64,000 nucleotides of DNA from Raoultibacter timonensis. GTDB lineage: Bacteria; Actinomycetota; Coriobacteriia; Coriobacteriales; Eggerthellaceae. Positions 1-8,260 of the stretch are shown one piece after another. The notes beneath the pieces are model-generated. The model ran no database searches. It saw nothing but the letters and a program-made list of their open reading frames with translations, and had not been told where the DNA came from. The translations under genes were made by a program, and so were the position numbers. How positions within the stretch are numbered: the first letter of the stretch is position 1; each line of letters begins with the position of its first letter. Location: NCBI RefSeq assembly GCF_900240215.1, contig NZ_LT964679.1, positions 583,970-647,969 on the forward strand, given 5' to 3'.

Positions 1-2
1 TA

Positions 3-716
3 AAGAGCTTCGTCGACGGCTTCATCGAGCTGCACGGAGATCGTTCTTTCGCCGACGACGGCGCGATCGTGGCCGGCATCGGGTGGATCGGCACGCATCC
101 GGTTACCGTGATCGTGCAGGAAAAGGGCTCCGACCTCAAAGAGCGCCTCGCGCGCAATTTCGGCTGCCCTCAGCCCGAGGGCTATCGCAAGAGCCTGCGC
201 CTCATGAGGCAGGCCGAGAAGTTCGGCCGCCCAGTCGTATGCCTCGTCGATACGCAGGGGGCGTTCTGCGGTACCGAGGCCGAAGAGCGCGGAGCGGGTA
301 ACGCGATCGCCGATAACCTGATAGCCATGGCGGGTCTGCGCGTTCCCATCGTGAGCGTGCTCGTCGGGGAGGGCGGAAGCGGGGGAGCGCTCGCGCTCGC
401 GCTCGCCGACCGTGTGGCCATGCAGGAGCATGCCGTGTATTCGGTGCTCTCGCCGGAGGGTTTCGCGTCGATCCTCTGGAAAGATCGGACCCGCGCGCCC
501 GAAGCGGCGGCTGCCATGAAAATGAGCGCGCACGAGGCCCAAGAAATGGGCGTCGTCGATGCGGTGCTTTCGGAAGGCGAGGCGCCGGCTCACGAGAATT
601 GCGAGGTGGCGGCTGCGATCGTGCGCGGCTACATCGTCCGCGCGCTCGAAGAGCTCGACGGCACCCCGGTCTCCCAGATGCTCGAAGAGCGCTATGCGAG
701 GTTCCGCTCCTTTTGA
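3..716 (+). CDS. accA: acetyl-CoA carboxylase carboxyltransferase subunit alpha, 5' truncated by window
   Basis: The reading frame is already open at base 3, so the N-terminus lies outside the window; 237 residues are visible. The visible start reads KSFVDGFIELHGDRSFADD, the signature of the AccA crotonase-like fold, followed by a Gly-rich acyl-CoA/oxyanion segment (GEGGSGGALALALADRV). AccA and AccD together move the carboxyl group from biotin to acetyl-CoA, making malonyl-CoA for fatty acid synthesis in the cytoplasm. The C-terminal part is complete and ends in a normal stop. The next gene starts 143 bases downstream behind its own promoter, so this is probably the last gene of its operon. 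Identity is secure from the motifs; it could be the alpha half of a fused AccDA protein, which the window edge hides. Confidence 0.93.
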   Translation, partial: KSFVDGFIELHGDRSFADDGAIVAGIGWIGTHPVTVIVQEKGSDLKERLARNFGCPQPEGYRKSLRLMRQAEKFGRPVVCLVDTQGAFCGTEAEERGAGNAIADNLIAMAGLRVPIVSVLVGEGGSGGALALALADRVAMQEHAVYSVLSPEGFASILWKDRTRAPEAAAAMKMSAHEAQEMGVVDAVLSEGEAPAHENCEVAAAIVRGYIVRALEELDGTPVSQMLEERYARFRSF

Positions 717-785
717 TGCGCGGCTTCGTGTGATTCGACCGTTCGATCCTTCGGCTCGCCGCTCGCATATCTGACGAAGATGCGT

Positions 786-831
786 CGTGAAACCCGTCGG
801 TTCAGGGTACAATGATCCGACGGGTTTCACG
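786..831. promoter_or_regulatory. 15-bp perfect inverted repeat enclosing a -10 box
   Basis: CGTGAAACCCGTCGG (786-800) is repeated as its exact reverse complement at 817-831. The 16-base spacer holds TACAAT (808-813), a good -10 box for the EIIC-EAL gene at 860. No T-tract follows the second arm, so it is a poor terminator. An operator for a dimeric repressor is the simplest reading. Confidence 0.65.
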
Positions 832-859
832 GAGTTTCCGAAGACGGGAGTGGCGGGGA

Positions 860-2986
860 ATGTTCGACAGGGTCGACGCGTGGTTCGCACGTTTAGAGGA
901 CGTCATGGCGTTTCAGGCCATCCGCCAGGGTCTTATCCTGACGATCCCGGTTCTGCTCGTCGGATCGTTCAGCCTCATCTTCTTGAACCTGCCGATCGAA
1001 CCGTATCGGGAATTTCTTGCGGGCGCGCCGTGGTTTCAGGGCGTGCTCGATACGGCTTACGCCGCCACGATGGGCATATTCTCGCTCTACGTTTCGGTGG
1101 CGATCGCGCTGCGCTACGCAAGCGCCTACGCCGAGCGGTTCGGCGGGTTCTTCACGCAAGGCGCCCCGTTTGCCGCCCTCGCCGCCTATCTCATGTTCGT
1201 GGGCTTCGGCAGCGAAGCGTTCGATCAGGTTGTTCTGAGCACGCGGTCGCTGTTCATCGCCATCGTATGCGGGCTCGTTTCCTCGATGCTCTACTGCCGC
1301 ATCATCCGCGCAAGGAAGAAGCGGCGTTTGTACGGCGACAGCATCGACGGCGTGTTCAACCAGGCAGTAGAGGGGCTTATTCCCATCGCGGCGGTCATTG
1401 CGGTCTTTGCCGTCTTCGAGACGGTTGCGACCTCGCTTTCGGGCGCCGGCAGCATCGAGGAGCTGTTCTTCCTCGGCGTGAGCGCCCTGTTCCCCTTGGC
1501 GACGCCCACGTGTGCGAGCGGGCTTCTGTACCTGCTCATGAACAACGTCATGTGGTTCTTCGGCATACACGGCGGCAACATGCTCGACGGCGTTGCGCAG
1601 AGCATTTTCGTGCCCGGCACCGCCGCGAACGCCGCTGCTTTGGCGGCTGGGGGAGAGCCGGTGCAGATCGTTACGAAGACGTTCTTCGACGTATTCGCGT
1701 CGATCGGCGGCGCCGGAGCGTTGCTGTCGCTGCTCATCGCCATCCTGCTGTTCGGCAGGCGGCGCAACGTGCGGCGCCTCTCGGCGTTTGCGACCGTGCC
1801 CATGGTGTTCAACATCAGCGAGATCATGATGTTCGGTCTGCCGGTGGTATGGAACCCCGCCTTGTTCGTGCCGTTCATCATCGTCCCGCTCGTGAACATG
1901 GTCGTAGCGTATGCGGCGATGGCTGCGGGCCTCGTGCCGCCTACGATCGTCGACGTATCGTGGACGACGCCGCCGATCGTAGGCGGCTACGTTGCTACGG
2001 GATCGGTGGCGGGCGCGGTGCTCCAAGTTGCGAACCTTGCCATCGGCGCGGCTATCTACCTTCCGTTCTTGCGCCGCTACGAGCGGCTTGCTAACGAGCG
2101 CGATTGCGTTGAGTACCGAGGCCTTCTCCGCACCTTCCAGGAGGCCGAGAAATCGCAACGCGACGTCGATCTCATGCAGGCTCCCGGCGCCCTTGGCGCC
2201 GTTGCGCGATCGCTTGCCGAAGATATCCGCCGGGCGGTGGACGACCGGGCGCTGACGTTGCACTACCAGCCGCAGTTCGATGCGACGGGCAATGCGGTGG
2301 GCGCCGAAGCGCTGCTACGCTTCGAGCATCCGGTGTACGGGCCCATCTATCCCCCGCTCGTCGTAGAACTCGCGCAGGAAAGCGATCTTCTCGACGACCT
2401 CGAACGGGCGGTGTTCGATGCGGCGCTCGACGATGCGGCGATCGTGGAATCCCTTGCGGCGCAAGGGGTCCTGCGCTCCGATTTCTCGGTGAGCGTGAAC
2501 GCGACGGCGCGCATGCTGCAGGACGAGACGCGCGTCGATTTCATCATAGCGGCTGTGCGTGCACGGTCGCTCGGCGAGGGACGCGTCATCGTGGAGGCAA
2601 CCGAGCGCGAGGCGCTCAGGTGGGATAGCGGAGCGTCCGATCTGCTTCGGCGCATCGCCGATGCCGGCATTCCGCTGGCCATCGACGACTTCTCTATGGG
2701 ACGTACGTCGTTTCAGTATCTGGAGACGAGCGTGTTCACGGTGGTGAAGCTCGACGGCACGATAGCGAAGGGCGTCATGGAGAACGAACGCTATGCCGAG
2801 ATCGTCTCTTCGATCACGCGTTTGTCGGAGCAGCTGGGCTTTACGGTTTTGGCCGAATACGTGGAGACCGAGGAGCAGCGCGCCCGCCTCGAGGCGTTGG
2901 GATGCTCGTACTTCCAGGGATATCTGTACGCGCCTGCTCTGCCGTTCGACGAGATGGTCGAGCGCGTGAGCGGAAGACGGGTTTGA
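860..2986 (+). CDS. PTS EIIC-like transporter fused to an EAL (c-di-GMP phosphodiesterase) domain
   Basis: 708 residues. Residues about 1-410 form a multi-helix PTS EIIC membrane domain of the cellobiose/lactose type, including the conserved stretch NNVMWFFGIHGGNML. A linker leads to a cytoplasmic EAL domain (about 440-700). The EAL catalytic landmarks are present: EALLRF near residue 483, SVNATARM, the metal-binding EATE, AIDDFSMG near 608 (canonical DDFGTG), KLDG, AEYVETEEQ and QGYLYA. This suggests an active phosphodiesterase, although the loop-6 DDFSMG and AEYVE forms are slight variants. The start at 860 is chosen because GGGAG lies about 9 bases upstream, while the upstream in-frame ATG at 812 falls inside the -10 box. 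No EIIA/EIIB or HPr gene is nearby, so it may be a sugar-sensing signalling protein rather than a classical phosphotransferase. Confidence 0.85.
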   Translation: MFDRVDAWFARLEDVMAFQAIRQGLILTIPVLLVGSFSLIFLNLPIEPYREFLAGAPWFQGVLDTAYAATMGIFSLYVSVAIALRYASAYAERFGGFFTQGAPFAALAAYLMFVGFGSEAFDQVVLSTRSLFIAIVCGLVSSMLYCRIIRARKKRRLYGDSIDGVFNQAVEGLIPIAAVIAVFAVFETVATSLSGAGSIEELFFLGVSALFPLATPTCASGLLYLLMNNVMWFFGIHGGNMLDGVAQSIFVPGTAANAAALAAGGEPVQIVTKTFFDVFASIGGAGALLSLLIAILLFGRRRNVRRLSAFATVPMVFNISEIMMFGLPVVWNPALFVPFIIVPLVNMVVAYAAMAAGLVPPTIVDVSWTTPPIVGGYVATGSVAGAVLQVANLAIGAAIYLPFLRRYERLANERDCVEYRGLLRTFQEAEKSQRDVDLMQAPGALGAVARSLAEDIRRAVDDRALTLHYQPQFDATGNAVGAEALLRFEHPVYGPIYPPLVVELAQESDLLDDLERAVFDAALDDAAIVESLAAQGVLRSDFSVSVNATARMLQDETRVDFIIAAVRARSLGEGRVIVEATEREALRWDSGASDLLRRIADAGIPLAIDDFSMGRTSFQYLETSVFTVVKLDGTIAKGVMENERYAEIVSSITRLSEQLGFTVLAEYVETEEQRARLEALGCSYFQGYLYAPALPFDEMVERVSGRRV

Positions 2987-3036
2987 GATGCGAAGCACGG
3001 GTGTCGAAATGGCGAGAGGAAAGGGCGGTCGAGGGT

Positions 3037-3714
3037 ATGGTAAATAGGCAGGACGATACGCGCAGCTGCGCGAACTGCGCGACGATGGCGTGCGACGACG
3101 GAGAAGCGCAGGCGCCGTTTCCCGATTTCTGCATGACGACGCGTGCGTCTGACGAGGTGTTCGAAGATGCGCTTTCCGCCTATCGCGACGATCCCGAAAC
3201 CGCGCGCATATTCCAGGCGGCGGCTGAGGTAGAAGGGCTTTACTACGGAAGGCTCACGCGCGTCGAGGAGGTCATGGTGTTCGCCCGACGCATCGGAGCC
3301 GAAACGATCGGCATCGCAAGCTGCTCGGGCTTGCTTGCGGAAACGCAGGCGTTCGCGAAGATCCTGAAAGCAAAGGGATTCGAGGGCGTTTGCGCCGTTG
3401 CGTGCAAGGTGGGCAAGATCGACAAAAAGCGCGCGGGCATCGCCGACGACATGAAAGTGCACCCCGGCGGCTTCGAGCCGACGTGCAATCCGATCGCTCA
3501 GGCCCGCATCCTCAACGAAGCCGGCACCGACCTCAACGTGATCGTCGGGTTGTGCGTCGGACACGATACGCTGTTCATCAAGCATTCCGAAGCGCCGGTC
3601 ACCTATCTGGTGGTGAAGGACCGGGTGCTCGCACACAATCCCGCCGCCGCCCTGTATACGAAGGGTTCGTACTACGGGCGCCTCATGACCCCCGATTTGC
3701 CCGAGCCGCGGTAA
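3037..3714 (+). CDS. DUF1847 family cysteine-rich protein
   Basis: 225 residues. The N-terminus holds a Cys cluster (SCANCATMAC) followed by DFCMTT, which resembles a metal-binding site. The body carries GIASCSGLLAETQAF, CAVACKVGKID and ACDDG-type segments, ending with GLCVGHDTLFIKHSEAPVTYLVVKDRVLAHNPAAALY, a conserved block of DUF1847. No biochemical function is established for the family; the eight or more conserved Cys point to metal or Fe-S binding (inference). Start chosen at ATG 3037; an in-frame GTG at 3001 is possible. It follows the EIIC-EAL gene by 50 bases on the same strand and may be co-transcribed. The leftward LuxR gene ends only 6 bases beyond its stop. Confidence 0.8.
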   Translation: MVNRQDDTRSCANCATMACDDGEAQAPFPDFCMTTRASDEVFEDALSAYRDDPETARIFQAAAEVEGLYYGRLTRVEEVMVFARRIGAETIGIASCSGLLAETQAFAKILKAKGFEGVCAVACKVGKIDKKRAGIADDMKVHPGGFEPTCNPIAQARILNEAGTDLNVIVGLCVGHDTLFIKHSEAPVTYLVVKDRVLAHNPAAALYTKGSYYGRLMTPDLPEPR

Positions 3715-3720
3715 GCCCCG

Positions 3721-5169
3721 CTACGCGTCGTCTTCGATATACGAATGCAGCAGATCGACGAGTTCCCGGCGGCTGTGCACCGACGTTTTACCGTATATGT
3801 TGCGAAGATGCGTGCGCAACGTGCTCTCGGTAATGCAGAGGCGTTCTTGTATGACGGCGTTGTTCTTGTCCTTCATCACCAGCTCCGCGATCTCCTCCTC
3901 TCGCTTCGACAGCCCGTATTCTTGCGCGGCGAGCTGAACGCACAGCGTAAACGATTCATCCGTATCGGGCTTCCGCTTCGCCGTTTTACGCTTCTCGAAG
4001 AACCGCTTGATATCGCTTTCGCTCATGACGAAAGCGGACGTGCCGACGGTCAGCACGATAACGCCCGAAATCATGACGGGAAAGGGTATGTCGATGGCGG
4101 GCAGTACGGCGTCGCAGGTGATTTGGGCTATCGTGCTGCAAGCGGTAAGGGCGAACTGGCCTGCGGCGAACACGCAAGCGGCGGGAACGCGCGAGCGCAG
4201 CGCGATACTGCACCAGAGCGTCCAGGTGAAAATCCGAAAGAACGTCCAGCCGACTCCGATGACGAACGCCTCGTATTGCTGGTGGCCGCTTTCGAGCGTG
4301 AGGACCGGTATGATGCTTGCGATGATGAGGGGTGTGAGCGTTCGGTACAGGAAGGTAAAATCGATCTTTTCGCTGCGCCGCGTTGCAAAAACGGCGATGA
4401 AGAGCGATACCGCAAGTCCGGCGAGAAGCGTATACAGCTCGGCGGCTGCGGAGGATTTCGTTTCGGAGAGCGTGTTGGTGAACAGAATGACGGCACCGAA
4501 TATCCCCACGCCGACAAAGAGGCGCAACGGGAGGCGCGACAGGGGCTTCGCTTCGTGGGGCAAGGGGCTTTGCAGGGCGTAGAAGGCTTGATCGCTTCGG
4601 AGCACTAAGAGTGCTCCGCCGGAAAGCAGGGGGAGCACCGAATGCGTAATCAGGGCCGGAACCGGTTGGAGGCCCGCCACTAGGAGGCATAGGGCGAACA
4701 CTACGGCGTAGGCGAGCGAAACGCACAAAAGCGCATCGCGGAACCGGACGCGGCACAGGCATTCGGCCCAAAGCAGCAGCAGCGCGGCCTTCGAGGCGTT
4801 GAGCACCGTGCCTGCCACGACGCCTGCGGGTATATCGAGCACCCATCCGCAGAGGTACGTGCATGCGGAGGACGAGCAGACGAGAACTGCCGCAGCGGCA
4901 ACGAGCGGTTTGCTCGACAGCAGATCGCCTCGTTTGTTCGCAAACCACGCCACGACGGCGAGCAGTGTAAGGAACAAAGCGGTTTGCAGGTAGCTCGTCG
5001 TTTCGATGAGCTCGGGGATTCCGGCGTGCGGTTGGGGGAACAGCGTCGGCGATATGCCGACCGTCTGCCATCCCATGTACAGACCGAGCCCGCATACGAG
5101 CACGGCAAACGTGGGGGCGGGCAAAGCTCCTGACGAAGCGCCGTCCCTCGTTATGGCTGGAGCGTTCAT
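3721..5169 (-). CDS. LuxR-family regulator with N-terminal 12-helix membrane domain
   Basis: 482 residues. About twelve hydrophobic helices fill residues 20-390, followed by a charged linker (FFEKRKTAKRK) and a C-terminal LuxR/NarL helix-turn-helix at about 415-480 (LSKREEEIAELVMKDKNNAV ... TLRTHLRNIYGKTSVHSRREL). This membrane-LuxR architecture is abundant in Eggerthellaceae, typically next to genes for respiratory reductases whose expression it is thought to control in response to a substrate. Start at 5169 is set by a strong GGGAGGA ribosome site 4 bases away; an upstream in-frame ATG at 5274 has none. It is divergent from the FMN lipoprotein / flavoprotein pair at 5601-7678, so those are its likely targets (inference). 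No receiver domain, so it is not a two-component partner. Confidence 0.88.
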   Translation of the reverse strand: MNAPAITRDGASSGALPAPTFAVLVCGLGLYMGWQTVGISPTLFPQPHAGIPELIETTSYLQTALFLTLLAVVAWFANKRGDLLSSKPLVAAAAVLVCSSSACTYLCGWVLDIPAGVVAGTVLNASKAALLLLWAECLCRVRFRDALLCVSLAYAVVFALCLLVAGLQPVPALITHSVLPLLSGGALLVLRSDQAFYALQSPLPHEAKPLSRLPLRLFVGVGIFGAVILFTNTLSETKSSAAAELYTLLAGLAVSLFIAVFATRRSEKIDFTFLYRTLTPLIIASIIPVLTLESGHQQYEAFVIGVGWTFFRIFTWTLWCSIALRSRVPAACVFAAGQFALTACSTIAQITCDAVLPAIDIPFPVMISGVIVLTVGTSAFVMSESDIKRFFEKRKTAKRKPDTDESFTLCVQLAAQEYGLSKREEEIAELVMKDKNNAVIQERLCITESTLRTHLRNIYGKTSVHSRRELVDLLHSYIEDDA

Positions 5170-5600
5170 GATCCTCCCATTCCCAAGGATATCTGAAAGT
5201 GCAGAAGAGCTTCGGTACGCCGGTGACCCCACGTTTCGCGCGTACCGCAATCTCGAATGCACCGAATGTAACAATACTACAGATTATCGTAAGGTAAAGG
5301 ATCTTCGGCGGACTTAGTTTTACGGCTATCAGGGGTTTTCCTGAAAATACCTCAGCTCTACCTCACGAATACCCCACTGTTTAGGGGAATACCTCACGAA
5401 GCGGATTGACGTTACTCGCGCCGCTTCGCTTAAATACGGGCGGTCGAACCGATGGGCGAGCCGAGCGCTCGGGCGTGGGCGCTTCGGGCTTCGGGATTGC
5501 GGTTTCGGGTGTCGAAGCTGCGCGAGAAGTTGCAGCGATGCCGGCCGCAACGACGGCTCCTCGGTGCGCAAAGGGATGCAAACCGTTGAATCAGGAAAGG
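5170..5600. promoter_or_regulatory. Divergent intergenic region with triple TACCTCA repeat
   Basis: This 431-base region separates the LuxR regulator from the reductase pair. TACCTCA occurs at 5348-5354, 5359-5365 and 5390-5396, the last two extended to TACCTCACGAA. TACCCC and GGGGAA between copies two and three form a short imperfect inverted repeat (about 5369-5389). The heptamer fits the NarL/LuxR-type half-site TACYYMT at six of seven positions. It is a candidate binding site for the adjacent LuxR protein. No gene is seen here. Confidence 0.5.
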
Positions 5601-6059
5601 ATGATGGATATGAAGAGGCAGATTGCCGTTGCCGCGTGCTGCTTGGCGATGTCGGTGAGCCCCATGCTCGCCGGGTGCAGTGCCGGTACGGATGCGAAAG
5701 CCGAGCAACCGGAAGCGGGCGTCGAATCGAGCCAAAGCGCCAACGCGGCGGCTGGCGATTCCAAGCAGGAGGCCGCAAAAAAAGATTACAAGGACGGCAC
5801 GTACCAAGGCGAAGGCAAAGGCATGCACGGTCCCATCAACGTGACGCTTACCGTTGCCGATGGCGTCATCACCGTTGACGAACTGACCGGGCCGTCCGAA
5901 ACCGAAGGCGTCGGCGGCAAGGAGGCCATTGAAGACGGCACGTTCAAAGCGCAGATCGAAGAGGCGCAGTCCGCCGATATCGATGGCGTTTCCGGTGCAA
6001 CCATGACTTCCGGCGGCGTCATGAAAGCCGTTGAGGCGGCACTTGCCCAGGCGAAGTAG
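5601..6059 (+). CDS. FMN-binding domain lipoprotein (electron-transfer partner)
   Basis: 152 residues. A short signal peptide ends in the lipobox LAGC (residues about 20-23), then a low-complexity Ala/Glu/Ser linker, then a single FMN_bind domain (about 60-152) that ends with DGVSGATMTSGGVMKAVEAAL. SGAT is the covalent flavinylation motif: ApbE-type transferases attach FMN to its Thr. The protein should sit on the outer face of the membrane and pass electrons to a soluble flavoprotein. The next gene, a Tat-exported flavoprotein, is the obvious partner. AGGAAAGG precedes three closely spaced ATGs (5601, 5604, 5610); 5601 is given, but 5604 or 5610 have better ribosome-site spacing. Confidence 0.85.
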   Translation: MMDMKRQIAVAACCLAMSVSPMLAGCSAGTDAKAEQPEAGVESSQSANAAAGDSKQEAAKKDYKDGTYQGEGKGMHGPINVTLTVADGVITVDELTGPSETEGVGGKEAIEDGTFKAQIEEAQSADIDGVSGATMTSGGVMKAVEAALAQAK

Positions 6060-6214
6060 ACGTGATTTTTGTACGTGCGCTACCCCCCGCGGTTCGCATG
6101 CGAAGTTCGGATTCGGTTTCGCTGTGGACTGCCGAGGATGAACGGCCGACGCAGCTTTCATCATACAAAAGGGAAAGCTGAGGGGATAAGACACATGAAG
6201 ATAAGGAGAACAGG

Positions 6215-7678
6215 ATGAATATCAATCGTCGTCAATTCTGCGCACTCGGTACCGCCGGTGCCCTGGCAGCCATCGCGGGAGGCGTTGCCGTCGGATGCTC
6301 TTCCGAGAGCGCTTCCGCGAAGGACGGGGGATCCGCACCTGCGGCATCCGCCATGGCTATCGGCGATGCGAACGTGAACTTCAGCAAAGAGGTCGACGTT
6401 CTTATCGTGGGTGCCGGCATTTCGGGCATGCTCGCCTCCATCGATCCCGCAAAAGCGGGCAAGAGCGTTCTCATCGTCGAGCAGAACGGAACCTACGGCG
6501 GAGACGCAATCTATTCCGCAGCGTGTCAGATGTGCACTACGGCCGAGCTCACGAAGGAGGAGCGCCCCGACAAGTACTCGAGCGAAGACGAGATCCGCGA
6601 GAAGTTCGCCCCCTACTACGAAGGCAACGAGGCTGGTCTCGAGCGTACCGTCCTGCTTCAGAAATGGGGTGGCAAGTTCATCGATACTATGCACTACGAT
6701 TGGGGCTACGAGTTCCAGGAGTTGCGCGAGAGTCCGTATCATCAGGCGTTCTTCCCCAAAAACGGTCTGTGCACCATGAAAGACGAGTTCGAGCTCATGA
6801 ACGAAAAGGTTACCGAGGCGGGTGCCGAGTACCTGTTCGAGACCACCTTCAAAACCCTCATCACCGACGAGAACGGCACCATTGCAGGCGGGCGCTTCAT
6901 CTCGAAGGACGGTTCGGTCGTCGACATCAAGGCAAAGGCCGTGGTGCTGGCGGGCGGCGGCTACATCTCCAACCAAGAATGGATGGTGAAGTACGCACCC
7001 GAGTGGGCGTTCGTCGGCAATATCGTTTCCGGCCGCAAGGGCGACACCATCGCAGCAGGCGTTGCTGCGGGCGGTACGCTCTCGGGCATGATGGCATCGA
7101 GCAACCTCAATCCCCTCTACGAGGCGGGTCACATGCTTGCCACGTTCTATCCGTTGATCGCTCTTCTACCCAACGGAAAGCGCTTCTACTGCGAAACCGC
7201 CGTGCACAATGCCGCTACCGGATGCTTGGCTGCGGGCTACAACGAGTGGTACAGCATTTGGGACGGCACAGCTCAAAACGGCATCGACCAGGAGGTTATC
7301 GCCCATGCGGGCGACGCCATCCAGAGCGCGGACTCCATCGAAGAGCTCGCCGAGAAGATGGGCCTTGCGCTCGAAACCGTGCAGGCAGCCTTCGACAACT
7401 GGGATACCATCTGCGACAACCAGGAAGACCCCGAGTTCGGAAAGACCCTCTTCCTGCAGAAGCTCGTTCCCCCGTACTACTTCCTGCGCAACGTTCCCGT
7501 ACGCTACAAGAGCTGCGGCGGCCTGACGGTGAGCGATCGCATGGAGGTTCTCGACGGAGACGGAAACCCCATCCCCAACCTGTACGCCGCTGGATGCACT
7601 GCCGGCACCGAGGACATCGTTCCCGCAGCGGGTTCGGGTCTGCTGCTCGGCACGGTGCTTGCCGAGGACGTTGCCTAG
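6215..7678 (+). CDS. Tat-exported FAD-dependent reductase (fumarate reductase flavoprotein-like)
   Basis: 487 residues. The N-terminus MNINRRQFCALG is a twin-arginine signal, followed by a hydrophobic stretch and a Cys (GVAVGC), so the protein is probably exported folded and lipidated. VDVLIVGAGISG near residue 67 is the Rossmann FAD-binding motif; the end, NLYAAGCTAGTEDIVPAAGSGLLLGTVLAE, is the C-terminal FAD-binding signature of the FAD_binding_2 family. Members reduce fumarate, urocanate, cinnamates and similar acceptors, using FMN-binding partners. In the active-site region the usual His-x-Thr-Met-Gly-Gly-type segment is replaced by YKSCGGL, so fumarate is not a safe guess and the substrate is unknown. 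It is preceded by the FMN lipoprotein and likely controlled by the divergent LuxR protein. Confidence 0.85.
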   Translation: MNINRRQFCALGTAGALAAIAGGVAVGCSSESASAKDGGSAPAASAMAIGDANVNFSKEVDVLIVGAGISGMLASIDPAKAGKSVLIVEQNGTYGGDAIYSAACQMCTTAELTKEERPDKYSSEDEIREKFAPYYEGNEAGLERTVLLQKWGGKFIDTMHYDWGYEFQELRESPYHQAFFPKNGLCTMKDEFELMNEKVTEAGAEYLFETTFKTLITDENGTIAGGRFISKDGSVVDIKAKAVVLAGGGYISNQEWMVKYAPEWAFVGNIVSGRKGDTIAAGVAAGGTLSGMMASSNLNPLYEAGHMLATFYPLIALLPNGKRFYCETAVHNAATGCLAAGYNEWYSIWDGTAQNGIDQEVIAHAGDAIQSADSIEELAEKMGLALETVQAAFDNWDTICDNQEDPEFGKTLFLQKLVPPYYFLRNVPVRYKSCGGLTVSDRMEVLDGDGNPIPNLYAAGCTAGTEDIVPAAGSGLLLGTVLAEDVA

Positions 7679-7721
7679 GGTAGGCCGCCTGGGTGCTTGC
7701 CTTTCGAAAGAAGGCCGGACG

Positions 7722-7754
7722 GGAGCCGCGTCGGAGACGATGCGGCTCCTTTTT
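7722..7754 (+). terminator. Rho-independent terminator after flavoprotein gene
   Basis: GGAGCCGC (7722-7729) pairs with GCGGCTCC (7742-7749), followed by TTTTTG. It ends the reductase transcript. Confidence 0.85.
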
Positions 7755-7802
7755 GCTTCTCTGAAAAGGTGCTGATGCTCGCCGTATGCTAGTATCGGTT
7801 CG

Positions 7803-8140
7803 ATGAGAGGAGTCTGTTTGAACGATGCTGCACCCGCGCGGGAGCCGAGCCATTACATGTATGTGCTCGAATGCGCCGATGGGACTTTGTATACGGGATA
7901 TGCTGCCGACGTCGAGCAGCGCGTTGCCACCCATAACGAGGGGAGGGGGCGAAGTACACGCGCTCGCGCCTTCCGGTGAAGCTCGTCGCCTGCGCCGCGT
8001 TCGCCACGAAGAACGAGGCGATGAGTGCGGAATACCGGTTCAAGCAGTTGACGCGGTCGCAGAAGCTGCGGCTTTTGGATGCAGCGCGTGAGTCTCCGTT
8101 TGAAATCGTACTGGATGAGTGGCTTTCTGATCAGCGATAA
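7803..8140 (+). pseudogene. GIY-YIG endonuclease-like gene broken by a 1-base deletion in a G-tract
   Basis: Frame one from ATG 7803 reads [20 protein letters not shown] then [12 protein letters not shown], the GIY-YIG motif of the small UPF0213/YhbQ-type nucleases, and then runs into a stop at about 7977-7979. A -1 shift at the run GGGGG (7945-7949) restores the family continuation [18 protein letters not shown] and [20 protein letters not shown], which runs to the stop at 8138-8140. The combined product of about 112 residues is the usual family length. It is either a true frameshift, a slippage-controlled gene, or a sequencing error in a homopolymer. The product is a predicted DNA nuclease of unknown role. 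Confidence 0.8.
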
Positions 8141-8193
8141 TGCAGCCTTGCTTTTATGATGCTTGATTTAGGATAATTTAAATGATTGAGTGA

Positions 8194-8260
8194 CATAGTA
8201 GACTATGATACTATGAATCCAATGATTCGGCCGAATCTGATCAAATGGGGGAGTTTGATC
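8194..8260. promoter_or_regulatory. Palindrome-rich promoter region of the molybdoenzyme operon
   Basis: Three palindromes lie in 67 bases: CATAGTagACTATG (8194-8207), GATTCGGCCGAATC (8224-8237) and GATCAAA ... TTTGATC (8239-8245 / 8254-8260). TGATACTAT (8206-8214) is a perfect extended -10. The 11-mer ATGATACTATG (8205-8215) recurs at the promoter of the GntR gene at the operon end (13657-13667), making GntR a candidate regulator of this site. Confidence 0.55.

Noticed and set aside
786-831. Invertible promoter (phase switch)
   Set aside because: The spacer is only 16 bases and no recombinase gene is nearby; an operator is simpler.
787-2263. Long open frames on both strands over the EIIC part of the EIIC-EAL gene
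   Set aside because: They are GC-rich shadow frames with Arg/His-rich composition and no motifs; the EIIC frame explains the region.
5348-5400. CRISPR-like direct repeats
   Set aside because: Units are 7-11 bases with unequal short spacing; no cas genes. No CRISPR array was seen anywhere in the window.
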